Position numbers and translations under genes: made by a program
Shown: positions 1-10,600 of the stretch, piece by piece
How the letters are laid out: every line of letters starts with the position of its first letter
How positions within the stretch are numbered: the first letter of the stretch is position 1
The notes under the pieces: model-generated
Seen by the model: only the letters and a program-made list of their open reading frames with translations
Told to the model about the DNA's origin: nothing
The model's database searches: none
NCBI GenBank assembly: GCA_021777055.1
Contig: JAIQZO010000034.1
Span: 89,721 to 153,720, forward strand
Source of the DNA: Candidatus Anammoxibacter sp.
GTDB taxonomy: Bacteria > Planctomycetota > Brocadiia > Brocadiales > Anammoxibacteraceae
DNA: 64,000 nt
Direction of reading: 5' to 3'

Positions 1-401
1 AAAAATGCATGAGGATGGCCTCCCCATGCACAGGAAATCTGGTTCCATTCGTGATGAGTTAAAATGTAGGATGGGTAGAGCGCTCGCGAAACCCATCAAA
101 AACTCTAGGCACTTGATGTTGTATATAACTTTGATTTACGAACAAGGATTAACGAATAGTGATTTACAATCTTAGTATTTAAACCGTCATTTCAAAAATC
201 AGAAATCGTTAGTCTTTGTTTTCAAATCGCTTTTCAAGACAATAAAGAACAAGAATTGAAAACAGATATTCTTTATCCATTTCCATTAGGTAACATAATG
301 AAGTAACTACAAATCTATGCTTTATTCTGACATCTGTTTCCTGACTTCTGTGTTCCAAATCTGGTTACGCCTTTGCTGCCTTATGTAAAACTTCCGGCAA
401 T

Positions 402-433
402 AAAAAAATGCATCGAGAGGGACTCCCGATGCA
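402..433 (-). terminator. Rho-independent-like terminator downstream of the 458-817 ORF
   Basis: Hairpin gcatcgagag-gga-ctcccgatgc followed, on the minus strand, by a T-run (plus strand taaaaaaa at 401-408). A similar A-run plus hairpin (aaaaatgcatgaggatggcctccccatgca) lies at 1-30. Confidence 0.6.
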
Positions 434-457
434 CAGAGACAGAAAACAGTATGGCGA

Positions 458-817
458 TTATCTTATTTTAGAATTATTAACATTCGATTTTGTATTTTCT
501 AGTTTGACTATGTCATTCGGAATGACATCTTTTTTTGCCAACCCGCTGTGGCTTAATGACTTTAATGAAAACCCTTTATTGTCTATGGTACTATCAGATT
601 TTATATTTCCTTTATCGTTGTTATAAGATCGCCCGTTATATGGTAAGCCGTTATCCGGAAGGCCATTGAGTAAAATACCATTAAACGGAAGGCCATTATC
701 CGGAAGGCCATTAAATCCCTTTCCCGCATGGACTTGGTTTGTAAATAGTAAAGCAAACACGCTAATACAGCCAAAAGCAACTACTTTTCTTACTAATTTT
801 CCATTTAGATTTTCCAT
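458..817 (-). CDS. Small secreted protein with NGLPx pentapeptide repeats
   Basis: Signal-peptide-like N-terminus; NGLPDNGLPFNGILLNGLPDNGLPYNG repeat; terminator-like hairpin downstream. Confidence 0.65.
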   Translation of the reverse strand: MENLNGKLVRKVVAFGCISVFALLFTNQVHAGKGFNGLPDNGLPFNGILLNGLPDNGLPYNGRSYNNDKGNIKSDSTIDNKGFSLKSLSHSGLAKKDVIPNDIVKLENTKSNVNNSKIR

Positions 818-852
818 TTTTTTCTCCTTTATAAATATTTAATTCCTTGTAA

Positions 853-903
853 ACAAGAAACACGCTGGTTCAATCTTGCAGATTGAACCAGCGTGTTTCT
901 TGT
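853..903. repeat. Perfect 24-bp inverted repeat with 3-nt loop
   Basis: acaagaaacacgctggttcaatct-tgc-agattgaaccagcgtgtttcttgt; lies between two minus-strand ORFs. Confidence 0.85.
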
Positions 904-984
904 ATCTTTTATAAGTTTTCGGTGGTAAGAACATTTAGTCTTAGCCTACAAAACTGCTTCAGCCAAATACCACCTCCTTTAACC

Positions 985-1686
985 TCACTCTGGTTTTAAA
1001 TATACAGAGATAACCTCATTATAAGTATGATCATTAACTATATGGCTATCTTTGTCACCGCAAAACCCGGTAAAAACAAACCCACACTTTGTGATAGTAT
1101 TGTCATGACTCAAAGTATTATCTATTTCAGTACATACACGAAGATCAAATATACCGTTACTATTATCTTCTGCGGTTCGATCACCTATGCAAGTGTAGTA
1201 CTCAGCTTTATCTAAAAAGATATTTCCAAAAAAATCACCTTCATATATAGAAAATTCCTTCTCCTCTTTACTTGTTGTCTGTAAATATTTATGTGGTGAT
1301 TGCTTGGCTTGCATAGAAATTTGCACTTTTCTTCCGTAGTAATTTGTACGGCCTAATATACATGCAGAAACCCATCTCTCTTCAGATTCTGTAAGTTCAT
1401 TCTTGATCCAGCCGGGAGCGAGATTCATACTTCCCTGAAAATTGTATTCTGTTCCACCTATATTGGCATATAACTCAACATCTTCTGGTAATGCGCAGCT
1501 TACGAGATACTTTAGCAACTCCCTCCCTTGTTCGGAATCAAGATACCCGGTCTCTTTCATCTCTATTCTTTTAATTACATTCATTTTTGGTAAATCATTA
1601 TCATTTGAACCCGCATTGGTAAAATTAGTAACCAATATGACAAAGACGCCGGTACAAACAATAGAGATTATTTTCTTTTTAACCAT
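985..1686 (-). CDS. Secreted protein of unknown function (YLVSCALPE...WVSACILGRTNYYG motif)
   Basis: 233-aa ORF with signal peptide and several cysteines. Confidence 0.7.
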   Translation of the reverse strand: MVKKKIISIVCTGVFVILVTNFTNAGSNDNDLPKMNVIKRIEMKETGYLDSEQGRELLKYLVSCALPEDVELYANIGGTEYNFQGSMNLAPGWIKNELTESEERWVSACILGRTNYYGRKVQISMQAKQSPHKYLQTTSKEEKEFSIYEGDFFGNIFLDKAEYYTCIGDRTAEDNSNGIFDLRVCTEIDNTLSHDNTITKCGFVFTGFCGDKDSHIVNDHTYNEVISVYLKPE

Positions 1687-1824
1687 TCCAAATTCTTCTT
1701 AACGAGAATAGAGATAATATTGTATACCTTTTTATAAAGCAACAAATGTGCCAACAATGAGAGACATCTTGTAACGTGTGTCAGTAAATGATGTTATGTG
1801 GTGGATGATAAAATTTCATAGCAG

Positions 1825-1964
1825 ATAAAGGGGTGCCACAAAATTGGCGTTGATTTCGCTCAAATCAGGAATTGCAACTACAACATATTGCTATGCTGTA
1901 CGTTATGATAAAATATGCCTTGATGTAAAATGTGGCTATATTTAAGAAATGTGGCACCCTTTTA
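1825..1964. repeat. Short element bounded by inverted repeats AAAGGGGTGCCACA / TGTGGCACCCTTTT (copy 1)
   Basis: Terminal arms ataaaggggtgccaca and tgtggcacccttttat; second copy at about 3321-3440. Confidence 0.6.
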
Positions 1965-2252
1965 TATTCCATTAACACTCATACATTTTAGTTTGTTTAA
2001 AAACAAAAACGTCTTATTCCCGGGTTTTGCCTGGGAACACACTTATTTCCAGATGCACTGTCTCTAGTTTTCTTTTTTACAAATTTGCAGTGTTAGTATA
2101 TTGTTGCAGTGTCTTCCTTGGTACAACATTACAATTTATGGACTAGTAATGATAAATAATAAAGATTCAGCAACCATGAATGGAATACCGAATCTCTGTG
2201 TTTTAAATATAATCTGATTAATCTAACTTTTGTCGTATATTTTTACCAGGTT

Positions 2253-2508
2253 AGTCCAAACTGATTTTTATGAAAATGGTTTCTCCAAAAAAAGTCCTGT
2301 ATGGGGACTTATTGTAAGCAAATCTAGCCCCGAAAAGGGCAATAGAAAGATAAACGTTAAATAATATGACTAACTTGATAACGAGACATTTCAGCCCCCC
2401 CAAGCGGGGCTTATTTGGATAAGGATGTCATTCTATACCCACAGCTAAAGCAGTGGGCTAACTTCGTTTGCCACTTTCGGGGCTAGAGTTGCTGAAATCA
2501 GTTTGAAC
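2253..2508. repeat. Nested inverted-repeat element (REP/MITE-like)
   Basis: Outer arms agtccaaactgattt / aaatcagtttgaac; inner arms tctagccccgaaaagggcaa (2323-2342) / ttgccactttcggggctaga (2468-2487); internal hairpins agccccccc..gcggggct and cccacagctaaagcagtggg. Confidence 0.6.
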
Positions 2509-2526
2509 ATAAGTCTTACCTCTCCA

Positions 2527-3144
2527 TCATTTTTCTTGAAGTTTGGGAGAGGCCTTCTCGTATTCTATCGTTAACGAAATGTCTTCAGTAATAGTACTGC
2601 CTCTTTTTTTTAATGTTTCATCAATGTTGTCACTATTAATATATGTTATGGAAACCCCTTCAAAGTTTAGGGAAAAATCTTCTACCGGTACATCTTCTGA
2701 ATGACCACTACCGCTGACTTTATAACTGGTTACCTTGACGTTTTTCAATTCATACTTTAAATAAGTACTTCTGGGGCCACCGTAGGTAGCTTTATCGTTC
2801 TCTTCTATTTCTTCCTTTTCTATATGGTAGAATTCAACTATAACCTCAGGGAATATTGTGCCTTTAAGTACGGCTTCAGATATGTAAGGAGAGAAACTGT
2901 CAACTCTTTTACTGATAATAAAGTTACCAGAACTTTCAGGATTGATATCTTTATTTTCGCTACCGACGATACTACTGGAGTCAATCTCTGCCCAATCACC
3001 ATTGTCATTATATTCGCCCTTAATATCAGGAAACTTAACCCAAGCTGAGGCCTGTAAAGTTGCCGTTGCCACAAATAATGCGCTAATAAAAAAACCACCT
3101 ACCCATAATGCCTTTATTGTAGACCATCCAGATCTAATTCTCAT
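2527..3144 (-). CDS. Secreted protein of unknown function
   Basis: 205-aa ORF with signal-peptide-like N-terminus; AGGAGG-like RBS upstream. Confidence 0.65.
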   Translation of the reverse strand: MRIRSGWSTIKALWVGGFFISALFVATATLQASAWVKFPDIKGEYNDNGDWAEIDSSSIVGSENKDINPESSGNFIISKRVDSFSPYISEAVLKGTIFPEVIVEFYHIEKEEIEENDKATYGGPRSTYLKYELKNVKVTSYKVSGSGHSEDVPVEDFSLNFEGVSITYINSDNIDETLKKRGSTITEDISLTIEYEKASPKLQEK

Positions 3145-3320
3145 AATAATCCTCCTAAAATTAATTACTTTTAAATAATATTTGTAAATTTAAAATATAT
3201 TTCTGAAAACGTTCCCTTTTAATCTTATTACTTAGCAACAACTATGCCAAAGTCTTAAACAAGTCATAAGAGGTGTATTGGCCAGTAATTACATTTTGTA
3301 TGTAAGGGAGGAAGTCCTTT

Positions 3321-3440
3321 GTAAGGGGTGCCACAAAAATAGATAACAAAAGTTGTGATATCGGATAAATAACCAATAACTGCTTTAAATTAGAGGGGAT
3401 AACGATTTGTGGCAGTTTAGCTAAATGTGGCACCCTTTAT
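3321..3440. repeat. GGGGTGCCACA-bounded element (copy 2)
   Basis: aaggggtgccaca ... tgtggcaccctttat; same ends as the 1825-1964 element. Confidence 0.6.
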
Positions 3441-3599
3441 GGTTTTCCTATATAAAAACTTCTTTTTTTTAAAGTTTGTAGTTTTTATGGAATACAGAAT
3501 CCAGGAGTCAGACGCTAGAATAAAAGAAGACCGGATGAAGGGAGTGCATGTTTATCAGGTGAATAGGCTGAAGACTGAAGGCTGAAGTAAATCAACACT

Positions 3600-3950
3600 T
3601 TACCCTGAAAGGGTAATATTCATAAGCCCAGGGTAAGCGGAGCACACCCTGGGTATATATAGAATAAAACATAAACCCTAAAGGGGTTTTACAAAAAGTG
3701 CAAATTTGCAAAAGAATTCATTTTCTTCAAAAATGTTATGAGTAGGATTAAAAGCTGAAATTGTGAGGGTAGAAAATGAATTACAATGATCTTGTGGAAA
3801 AGTTAATACCAAAGCATGAGCTCATTTAAATAGACAGAAAGAAGTTTTGTAAAACCCTTTCAGGGTTTATATCTCTTTTTCTCTTAAACCCAGGGTGGTG
3901 CTTTGCTCTACCCTGGGCGATTGCGTATTACCCCATTGGGGTATTTTAGA
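3600..3950. repeat. Degenerate hairpin-rich repeat (CCCTGAAAGGG / CCCAGGGTAAGC...CACCCTGGG motifs)
   Basis: accctgaaagggt, cccagggtaagcggagcacaccctgggt, cctaaaggggttttac and their inverted counterparts at 3845-3945; related to the blocks at 7.3, 11.2 and 15.0 kb. Confidence 0.5.
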
Positions 3951-4086
3951 TCTAATGTTAAAATAAGGAAAATTGTAAAAATTTCAACATTCTTTAAGCT
4001 TTTTAATACTTCCCCACTTTTCCTGAAAACAGCTTGAATTTACGAATTCTTGATATGTTCGTGTCGCCAAACCCATCCTACTATAT

Positions 4087-7005
4087 TTACTCCTGTGTAA
4101 CAGAAACACTCTTATCTTCCGTGCGAAATACTACCTCGCCATTTGTTTCTAGAAATCCGAATCTGACCTTAAATCGTGCAGTGCCGTCTGTGCGTGTGTC
4201 AGCAGATAATGGCCTTACTGATACTGTACGCCCTTTTGCTGTTGCATCTACCCTTGCATCTGCCTGAGGATTTCCCTCCTTGTCAATAACAGTGATTACA
4301 ACTTCCCTTGGTATAAGAGAGCTTCCAAATGAATCCGGGTTTGCTGTCAATTTTGATTCATCTATAGGAGTTGGTGTAGGAGTTGGCGTTGGCTCTAATG
4401 TTGGAGCAGGAGTTGGAGTTGGCTCTAACGTTGGAGCAGGAGTAGGCGTTGGTTCTAACGTTGGTGTCGGAGTTGGTATAAATGTTGGTTCAGGCGTTAC
4501 TGTGGGTGTTGGTAACACAACGGGTAGTCCGAAGTCGCCTGTTAACGCAGGTGATGTTCCGGTTGAGACAAATGAAGTTCCTGCTGCATTTGTAAGATTG
4601 GCGCTCTCTCTTATTGTTAGTGTCAGTTCGCCAACAGCGGGAGGTGTTGCTCCGTTAGAGTCTACTATTATGATAACAATGGTTGAGGTATCAATCCGTG
4701 AGCCAATGTAATCAATCCCGAGAATCTGGGAGAATATAAACAGGTCGTCAAGCTCTGCCTTTGTTGAGATAGGAACCTCGTTTGTCGCGTCTGAAAATTT
4801 CACTGTTATGGTATCTCCGTCTGAATATACGGCATCTCCGTCGTCAGGGTCATCCGCTGTTATAGAGATGATAGATGGTCCCGGTTTAACAGAGAGCAAT
4901 TGTCCGAAAATCTCAAATTCATCATTCACCAATGCTTCAGTATCGTCATCACCGGACCATATCACAAGATACTGGTTGCTTGTGGGGTTGAAGGCCACTG
5001 CGGGTGAGAAGGCTCCAAAATTGTCGTCTCCATCTGTTCCCATATCGCTGATGCGGAAGTCGTTAGCACCAATCTCTGTACCGGTCGTGGCATCTATACG
5101 TTGCCCAAATATCTCAAATTCTTCATTCACCAATGCCCCCGTATCGTCATCGCCGGTCCACACCACAAGATACTCGTTGTTTGTAATGTTGAATACAACT
5201 GCAGTGGAAGCGACAAAGAAACCTAAAAATCCATCGGGCCCGGTATTGCTGATTCGAAAGTCGTTAGCACCAACCTCTTCGCCGGTAGCCGCGTTGATGC
5301 GTTGTCCGAAGATCTCAACCTCGTCATCCGCCAATGGGCTTGTATCGTCATCACCGAACCATACAACAAGATATTCTTCGCTTGTGGGGTTGAAGGCCAC
5401 TGCGGGTGAGAAGGCTCCAAAATTGCTGTCACCATCAGTTCCCATATCGCTGATGCGGAAGTCGTTAGCACCAATCTCTGCACCAGTCATGGCATCAAGA
5501 CGTTGTCCAAATATCTCTCTTTCGTTATCCACCAATGGGCTTGTGTCGTCATCGCCGTTCCATACAACAAGATACTCGTCGCTTGTGGGGTTGAAGGCCA
5601 CTGCGGGGGAGAAAGCTGCAAAATTGTTGTCTCCATCAGTTCCCATATCACTGATGCGGAAGTCGTTAGCGCCAACCTCTTCGCCGGTAGCCGCGTTGAT
5701 GCGTTGTGCGAAGATCTCAAACTCGAAACTCACCAATGCGCCCGTATTGTCACTACCTTGCCATACCACAAGATACTCATTGCTTGTGGGGTTGAAGGTC
5801 ACTGCAGGGTTGAAGGCAATGAAACTGGTATCCCCGTCAGTTCCCATATCGCTGATACGAAAGTCGTTTGCTCCCAATTCTATGCCAGTTGCAGCGTCAA
5901 TGCGTTGTCCGAAAATCTCAAATTCCTCATCTACCAATGTACCCGTATTGTCATCGCCGGCCCAGACCACAAGATATTCATTGTTTGTAGAGTTGAAGGC
6001 CACTACAGGGTCGGCGGTGTCGAACCGGCTATCCCCATCCGACCCCATATCGCTGATACGAAAGTCGTTAGTTCCAATATCTTTACCTGTGGTTGCGTCA
6101 ATGCGTTGTCCGAAAATCTCAACTCCGCTATCCAGCAATGTCCCTATATCGTGCTCACCGCTCCATACAACAAGATACTCGTTGTTCGTGGGATTGAAGG
6201 CAACTGAAGGGTTTAAGGCTCCAAGATCAGGATCCCCATCGGATCCCATATTGCTGATGCGGAAGTCATTTGTGCCTATTTCAGGATCAACAGTTACTGG
6301 ATAGGATGCCTTTGCAAGCGCAGTTCCATCAACAACAATACGTGTGCCGGTAACCGTTACATTCATAGTCGCTGGTAATTCATTGTTGTTTGCGTCATAC
6401 ACACGGACATCACCTAAGCTTACCACTCCGTCTTTATCATTCCATTGCCAGCCGTCTTTACCAGACACCAAGGTCCCGGCGCTTTCAACTCTTCCTTCAA
6501 TTATAAGATCATCACCCTTTAATGGTACTTTTTCTGTAATAACAAATTGTTGTTCAACCGTGTTCGCCTTTGCCATGTATTGTTCTACTATTCTACCACG
6601 TTTGTAGCTAACCATGCCGGGTTCGCTGATTTGGGGCATTACAGCTTTTTTATTAATATTTGACAGAGGAGTAGATTTTGTCCCAATATACTCAAGACTC
6701 CACTGCCAATCCGGCCCACCATGTAAAGGTCTGAACCTTACACCGTTTTTTAAAAAGGCCATTATGTGGCGGGGGTGTCTTAACTCATAACCATCTTTTG
6801 TCATTTGCAAACTATTTATAGCCACTCCCATAGCCTTTTCCGGCGATATAATATTGTCCTGCATTATTTGGAGCCGCGTTTCTATGCTGTGATCTCTAAC
6901 TGAATTAAGCGCTGCAATAGTGTGATTTGTGAATGTACATACATTAACTAAAATCATCAATATTGATATAGCGACAATAAAAAATTTGTTATACCTCTTC
7001 GCCAT
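4087..7005 (-). CDS. Giant secreted protein: seven ~67-aa propeller-like repeats, Ig-like domain, Pro/Thr linker, Big_1-like C-terminal domain (paralog 1)
   Basis: 972 aa; seven copies of [IVL]G[TA]NDFRIS[DN]MG..GD......[49 protein letters not shown] linker; RBS ggaggaataatt. Confidence 0.9.
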   Translation of the reverse strand: MAKRYNKFFIVAISILMILVNVCTFTNHTIAALNSVRDHSIETRLQIMQDNIISPEKAMGVAINSLQMTKDGYELRHPRHIMAFLKNGVRFRPLHGGPDWQWSLEYIGTKSTPLSNINKKAVMPQISEPGMVSYKRGRIVEQYMAKANTVEQQFVITEKVPLKGDDLIIEGRVESAGTLVSGKDGWQWNDKDGVVSLGDVRVYDANNNELPATMNVTVTGTRIVVDGTALAKASYPVTVDPEIGTNDFRISNMGSDGDPDLGALNPSVAFNPTNNEYLVVWSGEHDIGTLLDSGVEIFGQRIDATTGKDIGTNDFRISDMGSDGDSRFDTADPVVAFNSTNNEYLVVWAGDDNTGTLVDEEFEIFGQRIDAATGIELGANDFRISDMGTDGDTSFIAFNPAVTFNPTSNEYLVVWQGSDNTGALVSFEFEIFAQRINAATGEEVGANDFRISDMGTDGDNNFAAFSPAVAFNPTSDEYLVVWNGDDDTSPLVDNEREIFGQRLDAMTGAEIGANDFRISDMGTDGDSNFGAFSPAVAFNPTSEEYLVVWFGDDDTSPLADDEVEIFGQRINAATGEEVGANDFRISNTGPDGFLGFFVASTAVVFNITNNEYLVVWTGDDDTGALVNEEFEIFGQRIDATTGTEIGANDFRISDMGTDGDDNFGAFSPAVAFNPTSNQYLVIWSGDDDTEALVNDEFEIFGQLLSVKPGPSIISITADDPDDGDAVYSDGDTITVKFSDATNEVPISTKAELDDLFIFSQILGIDYIGSRIDTSTIVIIIVDSNGATPPAVGELTLTIRESANLTNAAGTSFVSTGTSPALTGDFGLPVVLPTPTVTPEPTFIPTPTPTLEPTPTPAPTLEPTPTPAPTLEPTPTPTPTPIDESKLTANPDSFGSSLIPREVVITVIDKEGNPQADARVDATAKGRTVSVRPLSADTRTDGTARFKVRFGFLETNGEVVFRTEDKSVSVTQE

Positions 7006-7662
7006 AATTATTCCTCCTTTTTTTAATTAGCGCCTTCGGCGGACTTTAATATCGGAAATAGACAGAATTTTTTAGGTAGGGTGCATTTTATGCACCGAAA
7101 TGTAACGACAGATACTCTATTAATCTACTATGATTTTGTATGTCGGTACATAATACGCGCCCTACATTTTGCAACCTTTTATCGTACAACTAATAAAAAT
7201 AAAAAATCCTGTACTATTAAATTAGCGCCTACGGCGGACTTATGCTTTTAAAATCTTAATCCTAATGATACTCTTAATCTTAATCGCAGAGTGTGGATTA
7301 AGAGTAAGAGTATCATTCTTATTTGACCCTGAAAGGGACGGATATACTAGCCCAGGGCAACGCCCTGGTACAAAAATACAAAAAGATATAGCCCTGCAAG
7401 GGCGTAACATACATTGGCGATGAATCTGGAAAACATGTTGCACCCATTCAGGGTGCGATTTAATGGTTATCGTTAACCCGGGGCGCTGCCCCGGGCTGGT
7501 ATGTATAACCCCTTTGGGGTATTCTGCATATCTTTAAATCTTTCTATTTTAAGTTAACTGTAAATTTATAATCTTAATCTATATCCACGCACAGCGATTA
7601 GGATTAAGACTATAGAATTATTGATGGGTTTCGCGATAGCGAAACCCATCTACATTCTAAAT
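7006..7662. repeat. Intergenic cassette repeat A
   Basis: Shares with 10930-11511 and 14836-15310: atgatactcttaatcttaatc inverted repeat, accctgaaagggacgg / cccagggcaacgccctgg / acccctttggggtatt hairpins, and the gatgggtttcgcgatagcgaaacccatc palindrome at 7623-7650. Confidence 0.85.
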
Positions 7663-10600
7663 CTACTCCTGTGTAACAGAAACACTCTTATCTTCCGTGC
7701 TAAATACTACCTCGCCGTTTGTTTCAAGAAATCCGAATCTGACCTTGAATCGTGCAGTGCCGTCTGTGCGAGTGTCAGCAGATAATGGTCTTACTGATAC
7801 TGTACGCCCTTTTGCTGTTGCATCTACCCTTACACCTGCCTGAGGATTCCCCTCCTTGTCAAGAACCGTGATTACAACATCCTTTGGTATAAGAGAGCTT
7901 CCAAATGAATCCGGGTTAGCTGTCAATTTTGATTCATCTATAGGAGTTGGTGTAGGAGTAGGCGTTGGCTCTAACGTTGGAGCAGGGGTAGGAGTTGGCT
8001 CTGCCGTTGGTGTCGGTGTTGGCGTAGTTATAGGTGTAAATGTTGGCTCTGGTGTTGCCGTGGGGGTTGGTAACACAACGGGTAGTCCGAAGTCGCCTGC
8101 TAACGCAGGTGATGTCCCGGTTGAGACAAATGAAGTTCCTGCTGCATTTGTAAGATTGCCGCTCTCTTTTATTGTTAGTGTCAGTTCGCCAACGGCTGGA
8201 GGTGTTGCTCCGTTAGAGTCTACTATAATGATAACAAGGGTTGAGGTATCAGTCCATGAGCCAATGTAATCAATTCCGAGAATCTGGGAGAATATAAACA
8301 GGTTGTCAAGCTCTGCCTTTGTTGTGATGGGAACCTCGTTGGTTGCTCCTGAAAATAGCACTGTTATGGTATCTCCGTCTGAATATACAGCATCTCCATC
8401 GTCAGGGTCATCCGCAGTTACAGATAAGATAGAAGGGCCTTCCAAGGTCCCGAAATCGCCAACCAGTGCAGGTGATGTGGCTGTTGAAGGAAGTGAGGTC
8501 TCTTCCACATTCTTAAGGTTGCTGCTCTCTTTAACTGTCAATGTGAACACGCCTATTTCAGGGGGAGTTGCGCCAATTGAATTAGTAATGAATATAACCA
8601 GGGTTGATGCATTGCTCCATGTACCAGTATAATCTATCCCCAGGGAGTCGGAGAATGTAAATATGGAATCTATCTCCACCTTTGATGCGACAGAAGGCTC
8701 GTTTGTCTCTTCTGAAAAGATTACAGTAATAATATCACTATCGGAATATACTGTATCTCCATCATCAGGGTCATCTGCAGTTATAGAGAGGATGGACGGC
8801 CCTGGCTTAACAGAGAGCAATTGCCCGAAAATCTCAAATTCATCATCCACCAATGCGCCAGTATCGTCATCGCCATTCCACACCACAAGATACTGATTGT
8901 TTGTGGGGTTGAAGTCAACTGCAGGTTGGCTGGCAAAGAAACTGGTATCCCCGTCAGTTCCCATATCGCTAATGCGAAAGTCGTTGGCCCCAAGCTCTGC
9001 TCCAGTAGCGGCGTCAATGCGTTGCCCGAAAATCTCCAATTCATCATCCACCAATGGGTTCGTATCGTCATCACCGTTCCATACCACAAGATACTCGTTG
9101 TTTGTAAGGTTGTAGCTTAGTGTAGGGAACTGTCCACCGAAACTGATATCACTATCAGTTCCCATATCGCTGATGCGGAAGTCGTTAGCTCCAACCTCTT
9201 CGCCAGTAGCAGCGTTGATGCGTTGTCCGAAGATCTCAAACTCGTCATCTACAAGTGTGCCAATATTGTCATCGCCATTCCAGACAACAAGATACTCGTT
9301 GTTTGTGGGGGAGTAGGCAACGGCGGGAAATCTAGCTTCAAAATTGCCATCTCCATTAGTTCCCATATCGCTAATGCGGAAGTCGTTAGCTCCAATCTCT
9401 GTACCAGTTATGGCATCAATACGTTGGCCAAATATCTCAAATTCGCCATTCACCAATGTCTCCGTATCGTCCTCACCTTTCCACACCACAAGATACTGAT
9501 TGTTTGTAGAGTTGAAGCTTACTGCAGGGAATTGTGCAGCGAAACTGGTATCACCATCAGTTCCCATATCACTGATGCGGAAGTCGTTAGCTCCAACCTC
9601 TTCGCCGGTAGCAGCGTTAATGCGTTGTCCGAAGACCTCAGCCTCGAAACTCACCAATGCGCCCGTATTGTCACTACCGTGCCAGACAACAAGATACTCG
9701 TTGCTTGTGGGATTGAAGGTCACTGCAGGGTTTAAGGCAAAGAAACCGGTATCCCCGTCAGTTCCCATATCACTGATGCGGAAGTCGTTAGTGCCAATTT
9801 CATCGCCGGTAGCAGCGTTAATGCGTTGTCCGAAGATCTCAAACTCGTCATCTCCAAGTGTACCAATATTTTCATCTCCAATCCACACAACAAGATACTC
9901 GTTGTTTGTGGGGTTGAAGGCCACTTTAGGGAGAAAAGCATCGAAACTGGTATCCGCATCAGTTCCCATATCACTGATGCGGAAGTCGTTAGTGCCAATC
10001 TCTGCGCCAGTGGTTGCGTCAATGCGTTGGCCAAAAATCTCAAATCCGCTATCCCGCAATGTGCCTATATCATGCTTGCCGCTCCATACCACAAGATACT
10101 CGTTGTTCGTGGGGTTAAAGGCAACTGAAGGGTTGACGGCGTCAAGATTGGGATCCCCATCGGATCCCATATTGCTGATGCGGAAGTCATTTGTGCCTAT
10201 CTCCGGATCGATAGTAACCGGATAGGTAGCCTTTGCAAGCGCAGTTCCATCAACAACAATACGTGTGCCTGAAACGGTTACATTCATTGTTGCAGGCAGT
10301 TCATTGCCCTCTGCGTCATATACAAAAACATCACCCAAACTTACAACTCCGTTTTTATCATTCCATTGCCAGCCGTCTTTACCAGACTCCAAGGTCCCGG
10401 CACTTTCAACGGCCCCCTCAATTACAAGATCGCTACCTTTTAATGGTAATTGTTCTGTAATAACAAATTGCTGTTCCACCGTATTTGCCTTTGCCAGGTA
10501 TTGTTCCACTATACCACCACGCTTGTAGCTTATCACTCCGGGTTCGCTGCTTTGCGGCATTACAGTTTTTCTATTAATATATGTCAGAGGTGTAGATTCT

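Noticed and set aside
1027-1702. Plus-strand ORFs 1027-1215 and 1442-1702
   Set aside because: Antisense to the 233-aa secreted protein, with no supporting motif.
3242-3433. 63-aa minus-strand ORF
   Set aside because: Lies mostly inside the GTGCCACA-bounded repeat; no homology or RBS evidence.
4370-4520. Low-complexity GTTGGAGTTGGCGT tandem repeats resembling a minisatellite
   Set aside because: They encode the Pro/Thr-rich [11 protein letters not shown] linkers of the giant proteins on the minus strand, so they are explained by coding.
4887-6280. Regular ~201-bp repeats that could suggest a CRISPR or satellite array
   Set aside because: The repeats are in frame and encode the seven protein repeats; no short repeat/spacer pattern.
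4808-6304. 498-aa plus-strand ORF and other long plus-strand ORFs at 4280-6607, 7856-10528 and 11717-14437
   Set aside because: They are antisense shadows of the repetitive giant genes; their repeats simply mirror the 201-nt coding period, and the minus-strand frames have signal peptides, RBS and coherent domains.
7623-7650. gatgggtttcgcgatagcgaaacccatc palindrome considered as a Rho-independent terminator
   Set aside because: It lies just after the stop codon and could stop transcription, but there is no T-run on the minus strand; kept as part of the cassette repeat rather than called a terminator.
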